Counted from the stretch's first letter, positions 1 through 12,498 are shown. The stretch is 30,911 bases of DNA from Paulinella micropora (GCA_009731375.1 BJOX01000346.1:281387-312297), one strand, 5' to 3'. The notes: generated by a model not told the origin, from the letters alone. A program made the numbers and translations.

Positions 1-4
1 GCAC

Positions 5-41
<37 letters not shown>

Positions 42-214
42 TATACATACATACACATACACATACACATACACATACATATACACATACACATACACAT
101 AAACATACATACCTACACATACACATACACATACACATATACATACATACACATGCACATACACATACACATACATATACACATACATATACACATAAAC
201 ATACATACCTACAC

Positions 215-249
<35 letters not shown>

Positions 250-299
250 TACGCATACACATACACGTACATTTACACATACACATACACATACACACG

Positions 300-335
<36 letters not shown>

Positions 336-425
336 TACATACCCATACACATACACAAACACATACATACACATACACATACACATACTCATACACATAC
401 ACATACACATACATACACACAAAAA
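1..425. repeat. ACATAC/CA microsatellite block
   Basis: The stretch is an imperfect hexanucleotide array (acatac, with cacaca and tacata variants) and contains nothing else that I can see. It runs up to the acceptor of the first exon, so it is the distal part of the intron upstream of that exon. Frames open across it encode only His-Ile-Thr-Tyr repeats and are artefacts. Confidence 0.95.
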
Positions 426-432
426 CATGCAG

Positions 433-481
433 GGAAGAGTTTTGGCAACTTTTTCGAATGCTCTTAGCAGATATTCGAAAG
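433..481 (+). CDS. Exon 1 of the microexon gene ([16 protein letters not shown])
   Basis: A 49-nt exon is bounded by the acceptor catgcag (AG at 431-432) and the donor AAAG|gtacc (GT at 482). It starts with one G that completes a codon from an exon outside the window, then reads 16 codons, [16 protein letters not shown], ending in phase 0. Three downstream copies of its 3' part keep the FRMLLAD core in two cases, which supports this frame. The amphipathic, aromatic and acidic-then-basic pattern followed by the charged helix of exon 2 loosely resembles the end of a formin FH2 domain; that is a weak guess from pattern memory, and any helical protein is possible. Exon status is inferred from splice sites, the open frame and phase agreement with exon 2. 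Confidence 0.72.
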
Positions 482-482
482 G

Positions 483-549
<67 letters not shown>

Positions 550-578
550 TCGTATGCTGTTAGCAGATATTCGAAAGG

Positions 579-677
<99 letters not shown>

Positions 678-711
678 TATTTCGTATACTGTTAGCATAT
701 TCGGAAGGTAC

Positions 712-776
<65 letters not shown>

Positions 777-937
777 TTCGAATGTTGTTAGCCGATCTGG
801 GGAAGGTATCTCTCTCTCTCTCTCTCTCTCCTTCTCTCTCTCTTTCTCTCCCTCCCTCCCTCCCTCTCTCTCTTCCTCTTTCTCTCCCTCCCTCCCTCCC
901 TACCTACCTACCATTTCCTCTTTACATAATCTTCCCA
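482..937 (+). pseudogene. CT/TA arrays carrying three 3'-half copies of exon 1
   Basis: The intron after exon 1 is CT-then-TA microsatellite repeated as a unit. Three copies of the 3' part of exon 1 sit at about 547-577, 679-707 and 775-805, each ending in a GT donor (gtacc, gtacc, gtatc) but starting in (TA)n with no acceptor. The first is nearly identical to the exon; the second lost two bases and reads out of frame; the third has ADLGK instead of ADIRK. They look like tandem duplications of [exon 3' part + donor + CT/TA] and cannot be spliced as exons on their own. From 826 the repeat becomes CT/CCT-rich. Confidence 0.75.
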
Positions 938-938
938 G

Positions 939-1160
939 GCCTAGCTACGTCTACTAAGAGAGAGAGAGAGAGACAGGGGGGGGGGGGGGGGGGNNNNNNN
1001 NNNGGGGGGGGCAAGAACAAGAAAGCGAGCCTCCCTGCCTCCCTACCTACCAATTCCTCTTTCAATGTCCCCAGGCCTGGCTACGTCTACTAAAGGAGGC
1101 CAAAACAGAGGCAGCCCAGAAGAAGAAGGCGGAGGAGGAGGGAGAGAAAGAGGAAGAGAG
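939..1160 (+). pseudogene. Two 5'-half copies of exon 2
   Basis: Copies start at 939 and 1075. Each is preceded by the same intron end as the true exon 2 (ctaccatttcctcttt, then an AG; the second copy reads caattcc). The first has TAG where the true exon has TGG (second codon) and dissolves into (GA)n and a G-run by 960. The second matches [10 protein letters not shown] and continues to the KKKAEEE region at about 1140 before turning into GA repeat. Neither reaches a donor. The duplicated unit therefore includes about 30 nt of intron plus the exon 5' part. Confidence 0.72.
976..1010. other. Poly-G run interrupted by a 10-N gap
   Basis: A run of 18 G abuts N at 994-1003, followed by seven more G. 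The gap size is nominal, so the true length of the G tract is unknown. Confidence 0.95.
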
Positions 1161-1212
1161 AGAGAGGGAGGGAGGGAGGGAAAGAGAGAGGGAGAGAGAG
1201 CAAGAGCAAGAG

Positions 1213-1271
<59 letters not shown>

Positions 1272-1300
1272 GAGCAAGAGCAAGAGCAAGAGAGCGAGCC
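1161..1300. repeat. (GA)n and GAGCAA microsatellite
   Basis: Purine tract of GA, GGGA and GAGCAA units, symmetrically arranged around a pure (GA)n core. It grows directly out of the second exon 2 copy, whose 3' side is naturally GA-rich. Confidence 0.9.
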
Positions 1301-1346
1301 TCCCTCCATCCCTGCCTACCATTTCCTCTTTACATAATGTCCCCAG

Positions 1347-1433
1347 GCCTGGCTACGTCTACTAAAAGAGGCCAAAACAGAGGCAGCCCAGAAGAAGAAA
1401 GCGGAGGAGAAGAAAAAACAATCAGGACTCGAG
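1347..1433 (+). CDS. Exon 2 of the microexon gene ([10 protein letters not shown]...KKKQSGLE)
   Basis: An 87-nt exon (29 codons, phase 0 at both ends) lies between a textbook acceptor (pyrimidine-rich tract, then ccccag, AG at 1345-1346) and the donor GAG|gtaaac (GT at 1434). It begins [10 protein letters not shown], has a TEAAQ linker and a lysine/glutamate stretch, and ends KKKQSGLE, which would be a charged single helix or coiled coil. Phase joins exactly to exon 1 (ends phase 0) and exon 3 (starts phase 0). The two truncated upstream copies preserve the reading frame over their first 20 or so codons apart from one stop. Together with exon 1 it recalls the charged tail after a formin FH2 domain, but this is not established. 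Confidence 0.78.
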
Positions 1434-1466
1434 GTAAACTCACTGTCATTTCTCTATCTATCTATC

Positions 1467-1497
<31 letters not shown>

Positions 1498-1672
1498 CTA
1501 TCTACCTACTTACCTGCCTACCTACCTATCTATCTATCTATTTATCTATCTGACTGTCTATCTATATATCTACCTATCTATCTCTCTATCTATCTACCTC
1601 CCTGGCATTTCTCTTTTTTTAAAATTAAATTCATGTATTTATCTTTTAAACTCACCTTGAACGACGACGATA

Positions 1673-1703
<31 letters not shown>

Positions 1704-1734
1704 ATATCTATCTATCTATCTATCTATCTAGTTG

Positions 1735-1778
<44 letters not shown>

Positions 1779-1779
1779 G

Positions 1780-4399
<2,620 letters not shown>

Positions 4400-4434
4400 A
4401 TATAAATATATATATATATATAATATATATATAG

Positions 4435-4506
4435 GCGATGAATTCTCAAGCCATGAAGCAAAAGAGGGAAGAGAAACGTAAGAAGAAACAAAAGAATCTC
4501 AAACAG
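4435..4506 (+). CDS. Exon 3 of the microexon gene (AMNSQAMKQK...QKNLKQ)
   Basis: A 72-nt exon (24 codons, phase 0 at both ends) follows acceptor atatatag (AG at 4433-4434) and ends at donor AAACAG|gtgttt (GT at 4507). It reads AMNSQAMKQK, a basic KREEKRKKK middle, then QKNLKQ, a lysine/arginine-rich helix that could bind nucleic acid or act as a nuclear localisation signal; function is not known. It is the only copy joining the AMNSQ start to the KNLKQ end: eleven upstream copies carry only the start and several downstream copies carry only the end. Phase fits exon 2 before and exon 4 after. Confidence 0.75.
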
Positions 4507-4865
4507 GTGTTTGTCTACCTGTCTTCCTATCTATCTACCTATCTACCTATTTATCTATGTATCTTCCTTTCCTTTCCTTTCCCTTCCCTTCCCTCCTTTT
4601 CCTTTCCTTTCCCTTCCTTTCCTTTCCTTTCCTTTCCTTTCCTCTCCTTTCCTCTCCTCTCCTTTGCTTTCCTCTCCTTTCCTTTCCTTTCCTTTCCTTT
4701 AAGAAGAAACAAAAAGCCTCAAACAGGTGTCTGTCTACCTGTCTACCTATCTATCTACCTATCCACCTATTTATCTATGTACCTACCTATCTACCTATCT
4801 ACCTATCTATAGATCTTTTCATCTATCTACCTATCTATCTATCTACCTACTTACATACTTATCTA

Positions 4866-4911
<46 letters not shown>

Positions 4912-5017
4912 GTATCTATCTATCTATCTTTCTATCTATCTATCTATTTATCGATCTATCTATCTATAAGACGAAACAAAAGAACCTCAAACAGGTCTCT
5001 ACCTACCTAGCTATCTA

Positions 5018-5048
<31 letters not shown>

Positions 5049-5137
5049 ACCTACCTACCTACCTACCTACCTACCTGTCTACCTATCGACCTACCTATCT
5101 ACCTACCTACCTATCTATCTATCTCTCTATTTATCTG

Positions 5138-5170
<33 letters not shown>

Positions 5171-5217
5171 AAGAAGAAACAAAAGAACCTCAAACAGGTC
5201 TCTACCTACCTATTTAT

Positions 5218-5256
<39 letters not shown>

Positions 5257-5318
5257 CGTACCTACCTACCTACCTACCTACCTACATTACCTATCTATCT
5301 ACCTTATCTATCTATCTG

Positions 5319-5353
<35 letters not shown>

Positions 5354-5376
5354 ATCTATATTTCTATTCTATCGAC

Positions 5377-5408
<32 letters not shown>

Positions 5409-5431
5409 ATATCTATATTTATCTATCTAAT
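4507..5431 (+). pseudogene. TATC/TTTCC arrays with three 3'-half copies of exon 3
   Basis: Copies of the exon 3 end lie at 4701-4726 (one base deleted), 4968-4994 and 5171-5197. The latter two read KK/TKQKNLKQ with a synonymous change (CTC preceded by AAC rather than AAT). All end at caaacag|gt followed by ctacctacct, as the true donor does, and all start abruptly in microsatellite with no acceptor. The remainder is (TATC)n, (CTAC)n and, at 4563-4700, a TTTCC pentanucleotide array. Confidence 0.75.
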
Positions 5432-5433
5432 CC

Positions 5434-5500
5434 ATCGAACGATGGAAAGAACAAGCGCGCAAGAACAAATAAAAAAAATAGTAATAAAAATAAAAAAGGT
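5434..5500 (+). pseudogene. Diverged exon 3 3'-part, stop-bearing, followed by A-rich tract
   Basis: The frame from 5434 reads IERWKEQARKNK then TAA at 5470. Its bases can be aligned by eye with the exon 3 segment encoding KREEKRKKKQKN, with a few indels. No acceptor precedes it and no donor follows. The run after it contains two AATAAA-like motifs, so an alternative terminal exon is conceivable, but a decayed exon 3 copy is the simpler reading. A 13-base G-run at about 5501-5513 follows. Confidence 0.35.
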
Positions 5501-5522
5501 GGGGGGGGGGGGGAACAACTTG

Positions 5523-5668
5523 AACCAGATTATTTCTTTCTTTCTTACTTTCTTACTTTCTTTTTGTTTCTTTTCGTTTCTTTTCTTTCTTGTCTTTCTT
5601 GTTTTTCTTTCTTTTCTTTTCTTTTTCTTTTCTTTTATTTTATTTCTTTCTTTCTTTCTTTACGTTTA
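5523..5668. repeat. (TTTC)n microsatellite
   Basis: Tetranucleotide tttc array with tttctt and tttg variants; a polypyrimidine strand of about 145 nt. No gene is visible. Confidence 0.9.
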
Positions 5669-5674
5669 ATTATT

Positions 5675-5722
5675 CATGCTGAAATTCGCAAGCTACAAAA
5701 GCAAGAAGAAAAAAAACAGCAG
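5675..5722 (+). pseudogene. Diverged exon 3 copy (HAEIRKLQKQEEKKQQ)
   Basis: The bases catgctgaaattcgcaagct align with the start of exon 3 (catgaattctcaagcc) apart from a three-base insertion, and the following AAGCAAGAAGAAAAAAAACAG aligns with its KQKREEK part. The open reading is HAEIRKLQKQEEKKQQ, still a charged helix. There is no clear AG before it and no GT after it: at 5723 it is cut off by the GC-rich hairpin element. It may be an older paralogous exon or a relic. Confidence 0.4.
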
Positions 5723-5724
5723 TA

Positions 5725-5870
5725 TTCTATGCGGAAAACTACAAATTTGACGCATTTTGCGGGCGAGCCGGGCCGGGCCGGCGAGCCAGCAAAAACCCGT
5801 CAAATTTGGCGCGCCGCATATGTAGTTTTATTTGTAACCTGACCACATTTTGTGGAGGTGACGTCAAACA
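5725..5870 (-). mobile_element. GC-rich foldback element, copy 1 (inverted)
   Basis: The segment is nearly self-complementary: aaatttgacg at 5742 pairs with cgtcaaattt near 5798 around a GC core (gcgggcgagccgggcc / ggccggcgagcc). Outside the hairpin lies gaccacattttgtggaggtgac, the reverse complement of the tcacctccacaaaatgtgg arm seen in the copies at 8610 and 19370. It lacks coding capacity, so it is best described as a foldback/MITE-like element in minus orientation relative to the other two. Confidence 0.6.
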
Positions 5871-5871
5871 A

Positions 5872-5909
<38 letters not shown>

Positions 5910-6213
5910 ATATTATTTTATGTGTTTTATTTTTTTTGTTTAGTTGGATGTATGTTTATTTTATTTACCTCTATGCATGTTATGTAATGTATGTATTGTA
6001 TGTATTGTATGCCATGTATGTCATGTATGTCATGTTACATGTTATGTAAAGTATGACAATTTATTTTAATGTATGTACGCACGGTGATGTCATGTTATCA
6101 TCTATGTATGTATGTATGTATGTATGTATGTATGTATGTATGTATGTATGCCTGCATGTATTTAATTTTGCACGTCAGACGAGTAATCATACACACAACA
6201 CACGACTTATCAC

Positions 6214-6235
<22 letters not shown>
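5871..6235. repeat. CT, TATG and TATC microsatellites
   Basis: A (CT)n block at 5875-5906, a tatgt/tgtatg block to 6150 and a TATC block at 6214-6255 are separated by short AT-rich sequence. I see no gene or splice-flanked exon here. Confidence 0.85.
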
Positions 6236-6255
<20 letters not shown>

Positions 6256-6425
6256 GTAATATTATACAAGGAAAAGTGAAGAAATTCGGCCCCCTAAAAT
6301 TTTGGCAAAAAAATAACGCATCTTGCGGACACCCAAAGTTTTGTGCAAAAACAACGTATTCTGCGGTGAAAAATCACTGGCCGAAATATTTCCTGGCCGA
6401 AAATTTCTCACTGGTCCTTAAATAG
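6256..6425. repeat. Unclassified AT-rich repeat with aattcggcc motifs
   Basis: The stretch contains gtgaagaaattcggcc and ggccgaaaatttctc, motifs that recur in 8417-8600 on the other side of the TTAC array (gtgaaaaattttcggcc, gtgaagaatttcggcc). The two flanks may be parts of one transposable element. No reading frame of interest was seen. Confidence 0.4.
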
Positions 6426-6493
6426 ATGTATTTTAATTAATGTATATATGTATTTTAATTAATGTGTATGATGTTGGGTAGGTATCTCTTCAG

Positions 6494-6516
6494 GAGTTGA
6501 AATCCCGCAGTGAGAC
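6494..6516 (+). CDS. Exon 4 of the microexon gene (ELKSRSE + 2 nt)
   Basis: A 23-nt exon lies between acceptor tctcttcag (AG at 6492-6493) and a consensus donor GAC|gtaagt (GT at 6517). It reads ELKSRSE with AC left over, so it starts in phase 0 (matching the end of exon 3) and leaves two bases that join the first G of exon 5 to give a Thr codon. It is the shortest exon in the set and has no truncated copies nearby. Its strong donor and the phase fit are the main support; on length alone it would not be credible. Confidence 0.58.
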
Positions 6517-6519
6517 GTA

Positions 6520-6603
<84 letters not shown>
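6517..6603. repeat. (AT)n(GT)n microsatellite
   Basis: A (AT) run passes directly into a (GT) run of about 44 nt just downstream of the exon 4 donor. Such alternating purine-pyrimidine tracts can adopt Z-DNA; no gene is visible. Confidence 0.9.
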
Positions 6604-6607
6604 ACGT

Positions 6608-6658
6608 ATCTACATAAATACTTACCTATTTACTTACTTACTGACTTACTTATTACTG

Positions 6659-6694
<36 letters not shown>

Positions 6695-6930
6695 GCTTGC
6701 TTACTTGCTCACTTGTTTACTTACTTTACTTACTTACTTACGTACTTACTTACTTACTTACTTACTTACTTTCTTACTTTCTTACTTACTTGCTTACTTT
6801 CTTACTTTTACTTGCTTACTTGCTTACTTACTTTCTTACTTTCTTACTTACTTACTTACTTACTTACTTTCTTACTTTCTTACTTACTTACTTACTTACT
6901 TACTTACTCACTTGCTTACTTGCTTACTTG

Positions 6931-6975
<45 letters not shown>

Positions 6976-7022
6976 CTACTTACTTGCTTGCTTACTTACT
7001 TGCTTACCTACTTACTTACTTG

Positions 7023-7060
<38 letters not shown>

Positions 7061-7197
7061 CTTACTTGCTTACTTACTTACTTAGTTACTTACTTACTTA
7101 CTTACTTACTTACTTGCTTTCTTACTTTCTTACTTTCTTACTTTCTTACTTACTTACTTACTTACTTACTAACTTAATTGGCTTACTTACTTGCTTG

Positions 7198-7244
<47 letters not shown>

Positions 7245-7298
7245 GCTTACTTACTTGCTTACTTGCTTACTTACTTACCTACTTACTTACCTACTTAG

Positions 7299-7337
<39 letters not shown>

Positions 7338-7401
7338 TTTGCTTACTTGCTTGCTTACTTGCTTACTTGCTTACTTACTTACTTACTGACTTCCTTACTT
7401 G

Positions 7402-7466
<65 letters not shown>

Positions 7467-7619
7467 CTACTTACCTACCTACCTACTTACTTACTTACTT
7501 CCTTACTTACTTACTTTCTTACCTACCTACTTACCTACCTACCTACCTACCTACCTACTTACCTACCTACTTACTTACCTACTTACTTACCTACTTACTT
7601 ACCTACTTACTTACTTACC

Positions 7620-7654
<35 letters not shown>

Positions 7655-8147
7655 CCTTACTTACCTACTTACTGGCTTACTTACCTACTTACCTACTTAC
7701 CTACTTACCTACTTACCTACTTACCTACTTACCTACTTACTTACCTACTTCCCTACTTACTTACCTACTTACTTACCTACCTACCTACTTACCCACTTAC
7801 TCACCTACTTACTTACCTACTTACCTACTTACTTACCTACTTACTTACCTACTTACTTTTCTACTTACCTACTTCCCTACTTACTTCCCTACTTACCTAC
7901 TTACTTACCTACTTACTTACCTACTTACTTACCTACTTACTTACCTACTTACTTACCTGCTTACTTACCTACTTCCCTACTTACTTACCTACTTACTTAC
8001 CTACTTACTTACCTACTTACTTCCCTACTTACTTACCTGCTTACTTACCTACTTCCCTACTTACTTGCCTACTTACCTACTTACCTACTTACCTACTTAC
8101 CTACTTACCTACTTACCTACTTACTTGCTTACTTACTTGCTTACTTG

Positions 8148-8184
<37 letters not shown>

Positions 8185-8412
8185 CTACCTACTTACCTAC
8201 TTACCTACTTACCTACTTACTTACCTACTTACCTACTTACTTCCCTACTTCCCTACTTACTTACCTACTTACTTACCTACTTACTTACCTACTTACTTAC
8301 CTACTTCCCTACTTACTTACCTACTTACTTACCTACTTACTTACCTACTTGCCTACTTACTTGCCTACTTACTTACCCTTACTTACCTACTTACTTACTT
8401 ACTTACTTTACT
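6608..8412. repeat. 1.8-kb TTAC array
   Basis: A near-continuous tetranucleotide array (ttac) in which the first half carries ttgc and tttc variants and the second half (from about 7450) carries a higher-order ttacttacctac pattern with ttccctac interruptions. The switch of variants along the array indicates local homogenisation of blocks. Three frames are open for hundreds of codons but encode only Leu-Leu-Thr-Tyr and Leu-Pro-Thr-Tyr repeats; they are artefacts. Confidence 0.95.
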
Positions 8413-8416
8413 TAAC

Positions 8417-8604
8417 CTGAGGAATCGTGAAAAATTTTCGGCCGGAACAAATTATCCCGTAATAACGTTACATTTGTTATTCAAAGTTGTGAAGAATTTC
8501 GGCCAGCCGGTAATTACGGTACATTTCTTGTCCACAAATAAAAAACAAAAAATGAGCCCGAAATTCCCCGTATTTACGGATGTCCGAAAAGTGAGGCGAT
8601 CGAA
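8417..8604. repeat. Unclassified sequence flanking a foldback element
   Basis: Non-repetitive AT-rich DNA with two gtgaa(g/a)aattttcggcc motifs shared with 6256-6425. It leads into the tcacctcc arm of the foldback element. No coding potential is supported. Confidence 0.4.
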
Positions 8605-8912
8605 ATTTTTTTATCGGTCACCTCCACAAAATGTGGCCAGGGCTACTCCTTCCTCTTCTTCCTCATCCTCTTCCTCTTCTTCTTCTTCTTCTTCTTCTTC
8701 TTCTTCTTCTTCTTCGTCTTCTCCTCCTCCTCCTCCCCCTCCTTCTCCTTCTCCTCCTTCTTCTCCTTCTCCTTCTTCTTCTTCTTCTTCTTCTCCTCCT
8801 TCTCATTCTTCTTCTTCTTCTTCTTCTTCTTCTTCCGATAAAACTACATATGCTCGCCGGCCCGGCCCGACTCGCCCGCAAAACACGTCAAATTTGTGGC
8901 TAGCCGCATAAT
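8605..8912 (+). mobile_element. GC-rich foldback element, copy 2, split by (TTC)n
   Basis: The left arm (tatcggtcacctccacaaaatgtggccagg) and the GC core (gctcgccggcccggcccgactcgcccgc, then aaaacacgtcaaatttgtggctagccgcat at 8880-8909) match the copy at 19364-19517. Between them, 8647-8836 is a (TTC/TCC)n array that is absent from that copy, so the microsatellite expanded inside the element. The left half of the hairpin core is lost. Confidence 0.6.
8647..8836. repeat. (TTC)n/(TCC)n polypyrimidine tract
   Basis: Trinucleotide array of ttc with cct and tcc interruptions, about 190 nt, all pyrimidine on this strand except three or four bases. It is capable of triplex (H-DNA) formation. The Ser and Leu or Arg homopolymer frames across it are artefacts. 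Confidence 0.92.
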
Positions 8913-8918
8913 ATACTA

Positions 8919-8954
<36 letters not shown>

Positions 8955-9002
8955 ATATATATATATATATTATTATAATATATATATATATATATATATC
9001 AG

Positions 9003-9042
9003 GCGATGGTTAGCGATTTCAGGCGTGTATGTTCGCAATGCA

Positions 9043-9043
<1 letters not shown>
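9003..9043 (+). CDS. Exon 5 of the microexon gene (RWLAISGVYVRNA)
   Basis: A 41-nt exon lies between AG (9001-9002, after tatatatc) and donor GCAG|gtaata (GT at 9044). The first G completes Thr with exon 4, then 13 codons read RWLAISGVYVRNA, and the last G joins GT of exon 6 to give Gly. Another frame (AMVSDFRRVCSQC) is also open but would run into a stop at once in exon 6, so the chosen frame is fixed by both neighbours. It starts a short more hydrophobic stretch in an otherwise charged product. No truncated copies were found. Confidence 0.62.
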
Positions 9044-9101
<58 letters not shown>

Positions 9102-9163
9102 TAATAACAATAATAATAATAATAATAATAGTAATAACAATAATAATAATAATAATAATAATA

Positions 9164-9232
<69 letters not shown>
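9044..9232. repeat. (AAT)n microsatellite
   Basis: Trinucleotide aat array with aac and agt variants, starting immediately at the exon 5 donor (gtaataataat), so the donor itself appears to have seeded the repeat. Confidence 0.93.
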
Positions 9233-9233
<1 letters not shown>

Positions 9234-9637
9234 ATATCTGAGGCGTACTGATGCAGCTAATGGCATATCCTCAACGGACATAAGCCTCCAATACCCTTGT
9301 TCGAGGTCCTCCACCCCCCCGTGTCAGTCTCTCGCCTGATGATCGGGGCCACCGATGGAGCTCCTGAGGGCAAGACTGCACTAAGCCGAGGTTATTCCGC
9401 AGTCCCAGCAACCTCTTGCAAGACGTCACCGAATGTGCAAGTGCATACACCAAGCGCGGTTGCTAGAGCTGCCTCGAAACCCCACCCATAACAATCTGGT
9501 GTCTGCTGGGTCCTGGGCTATCAACCAGCATATGCGGAGTTTAAGATCTTTTACGCGCGCAACGACCCTCCTCCCCAGCATCTACCACCAAAGGGTTATG
9601 AGTTGGCGTCACAGTTTAACGCCTTGAGGCCATTGGG

Positions 9638-9641
<4 letters not shown>
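9233..9641 (+). mobile_element. Probable non-LTR element 3' end with (AAT)n tail
   Basis: A 400-bp non-repetitive block ends ccattgggctg and passes straight into (AATA)n, the way many non-LTR retrotransposons end. It carries no convincing open frame. The placement between two AAT arrays suggests the tail seeded the second array. Family not recognised; it could instead be a SINE body or unrelated sequence. Confidence 0.35.
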
Positions 9642-9704
<63 letters not shown>

Positions 9705-9736
9705 TTGTTGTTGTAGGGGTAGCTAAAGCAGCCATA

Positions 9737-9771
<35 letters not shown>

Positions 9772-9832
9772 TAATAATAATAATGATAATAATAACAATA
9801 ATAATAATAATAATAATAATAACAATAATAAC

Positions 9833-9876
<44 letters not shown>

Positions 9877-9890
9877 TGTTGTTGTTGTAG
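9642..9890 (+). pseudogene. (AAT)n array with one 5'-half copy of exon 6
   Basis: At 9717-9738 a copy of exon 6 (preceded by gttgttgttgtag, as the true exon is) reads GVAKAAI and then turns into (AAT)n at the ATG/ATA codon, where ccataaataataat has replaced ccatgaagttc. It has an acceptor but no donor. AAT arrays flank it on both sides. Confidence 0.7.
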
Positions 9891-9921
9891 GTGTAGCTAA
9901 GGCAGCCATGAAGTTCAAAAG
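9891..9921 (+). CDS. Exon 6 of the microexon gene (VAKAAMKFK)
   Basis: A 31-nt exon lies between acceptor gttgttgtag (AG at 9889-9890) and donor AAAAG|gttttat (GT at 9922). The first two bases GT complete a Gly codon with exon 5; nine codons read VAKAAMKFK; AG is left and joins the G of exon 7 to give Arg. The upstream copy at 9717 shows a synonymous AAG/AAA change in the Lys codon, which fits this frame. The donor is not a strong consensus (gtttta). Confidence 0.63.
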
Positions 9922-9923
9922 GT

Positions 9924-9954
<31 letters not shown>

Positions 9955-10168
9955 CTATCTATCTTTCTATCTTTCTATCTTTCTATATTTCTGTCTATTA
10001 TTTCTATCTGTCTATGTGTATATCTATCTATCTATCTATCTTTCTATCTTTCTATGTTTCTATCTATCTATCTATCTATCTATCTATTTATTTATTTATC
10101 TATCTATCTATCTATCTATCCATCTATTTATCTAACTATCTATCTATCTATCTATCTATCTTGTAAAA
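9922..10168. repeat. TATC microsatellite
   Basis: Array of tatc with tttc, tgtc and tttatt variants beginning a few bases after the exon 6 donor. No gene is visible. Confidence 0.92.
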
Positions 10169-10236
10169 GTTGTTGTATTGGGTCCGAGCGCGTAAAGCAG
10201 ACAAATACCCTATCTATCTATATATCTATCTATCTG

Positions 10237-10272
<36 letters not shown>

Positions 10273-10336
10273 GTATAGTTTGTTGTATTGGGTTCGAGCG
10301 CGTAAAGCAGACAAATACCCTATCTATTTATCTATC

Positions 10337-10367
<31 letters not shown>

Positions 10368-10368
10368 C

Positions 10369-10422
<54 letters not shown>

Positions 10423-10425
10423 TGT

Positions 10426-10849
10426 TTAATGTTTAATCTATGGGCGTGGCTTAGCTTGAAAAGCCATGGCCTCCTATACTACCCCCGGACAAGAACTTTC
10501 AGCACCGGCCAAGCTGCACACCAACCACTGTCTCGCTGTGGTTGGTGTCTGTGCCCAGTTCAAGCCGAAAGGTAGCCGAGCCCTTTTGAACTATACGGGA
10601 CAACACTAGAACACTCCCCAGGAGCGCGTGCCCTAAGGAGATGATGCCATGAGCAAGTCGAGGTTTCAGGAGTTCACGCTCGTTGTGAGTTACCTTTCTA
10701 CAACCCCGACTTCATCAACCCTTTGCATCACGCCCCGACTTCATCAGCCATGGTCAGGAGTTGGTTGCCTGTTTAGCCCTTGCGCTGCGCGCGATTAACG
10801 GCGGACACAAAATCGTCATTGTAGGAGATAGTTAGATCTGAACCCTAGG
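10426..10849. repeat. 420-bp duplicated unit, copy A
   Basis: From atgtttaatctatgggcgtgg to ggacacaaaatcgtcattgtag this block is nearly identical to 11158-11571. It contains a hairpin (ccaaccac...tggttgg) and an internal near-repeat (ccccgacttcatca twice). It has no convincing open frame. It could be a transposable-element tail carried along in a larger duplication, since GATA arrays flank both copies. Confidence 0.85.
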
Positions 10850-10881
10850 CTGAGTTGCCAGTGGCAGAGACCGTCTCCAGG

Positions 10882-10972
<91 letters not shown>

Positions 10973-11025
10973 GGGTTGGGTATTTGTCTGCTTTACGCGC
11001 TCGGACCCAATACAACAACCTATAC

Positions 11026-11571
<546 letters not shown>

Positions 11572-11605
11572 GCACTGCGCAGCTGGCCCTCTGCATCCCC
11601 CCCGG

Positions 11606-11701
<96 letters not shown>

Positions 11702-11815
11702 TCTATCTATCTATCTATCTATCTTTCTATCTATCTTTCTATCTATCTGTCTGTCTATCTATCTGTCTATCTATCTATCTAAGTATCTATCAGTCTATCA
11801 ATCTATCTATCAATA

Positions 11816-11858
<43 letters not shown>

Positions 11859-11914
11859 ATATATCTTGTATATGTTGTTGTATTGGGTCCGAGCGCGTAA
11901 AGCAGACAAATACC

Positions 11915-11949
<35 letters not shown>

Positions 11950-11991
11950 GTATAGGTTGTTGTATTGGGTCCGAACACGTAAAGCAGACAA

Positions 11992-12042
<51 letters not shown>

Positions 12043-12073
12043 TTGTTGTATTGGGTGAGAGCGCGTAAAGCAG

Positions 12074-12121
<48 letters not shown>

Positions 12122-12275
12122 CCATATATATATATAATATGTATGTATATGTATATATAGGTTGTTGTATTGGGTGAGAGCGCGTAAAGCAGACAAATAT
12201 ATATAGGTGAGAGCGCGTAAGGTTATATTGGGTGAGAGCGCGTAAAGCAGACAAATACCTCCTTACCTATTTATA

Positions 12276-12357
<82 letters not shown>

Positions 12358-12428
12358 CTATCTATCTATCCTGTATAGGTTGTTGTATTGGTTAAGATCG
12401 CGTAAAGCAGACAAATATCCTATCTATA

Positions 12429-12498
<70 letters not shown>

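Noticed and set aside
5467-5495. AATAAA-like motifs as the gene's polyadenylation site
   Set aside because: They occur in an A-rich tract in the middle of a chain of phase-matched exons and follow a decayed exon 3 copy.
4557-5669. 370-codon open frame of Ser-Ile-Tyr-Leu repeats
   Set aside because: Translated TATC and TTTC microsatellite; TATC arrays have no stop codon in any plus frame.
6608-8412. Telomere or centromere repeat
   Set aside because: The TTAC unit is not a known telomere motif, and similar tetranucleotide arrays are scattered through the window.
6559-8911. Open frames of 276-577 codons across the TTAC and TTC arrays
   Set aside because: They encode only Leu-Thr-Tyr, Pro-Thr-Tyr and Ser repeats, exist in three frames at once and follow from the repeat lacking stops.
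9003-9043. Exon 5 read as AMVSDFRRVCSQC
   Set aside because: Open and attractive because it starts AM like exon 3, but it mismatches exon 4 and meets TAA at once in exon 6.
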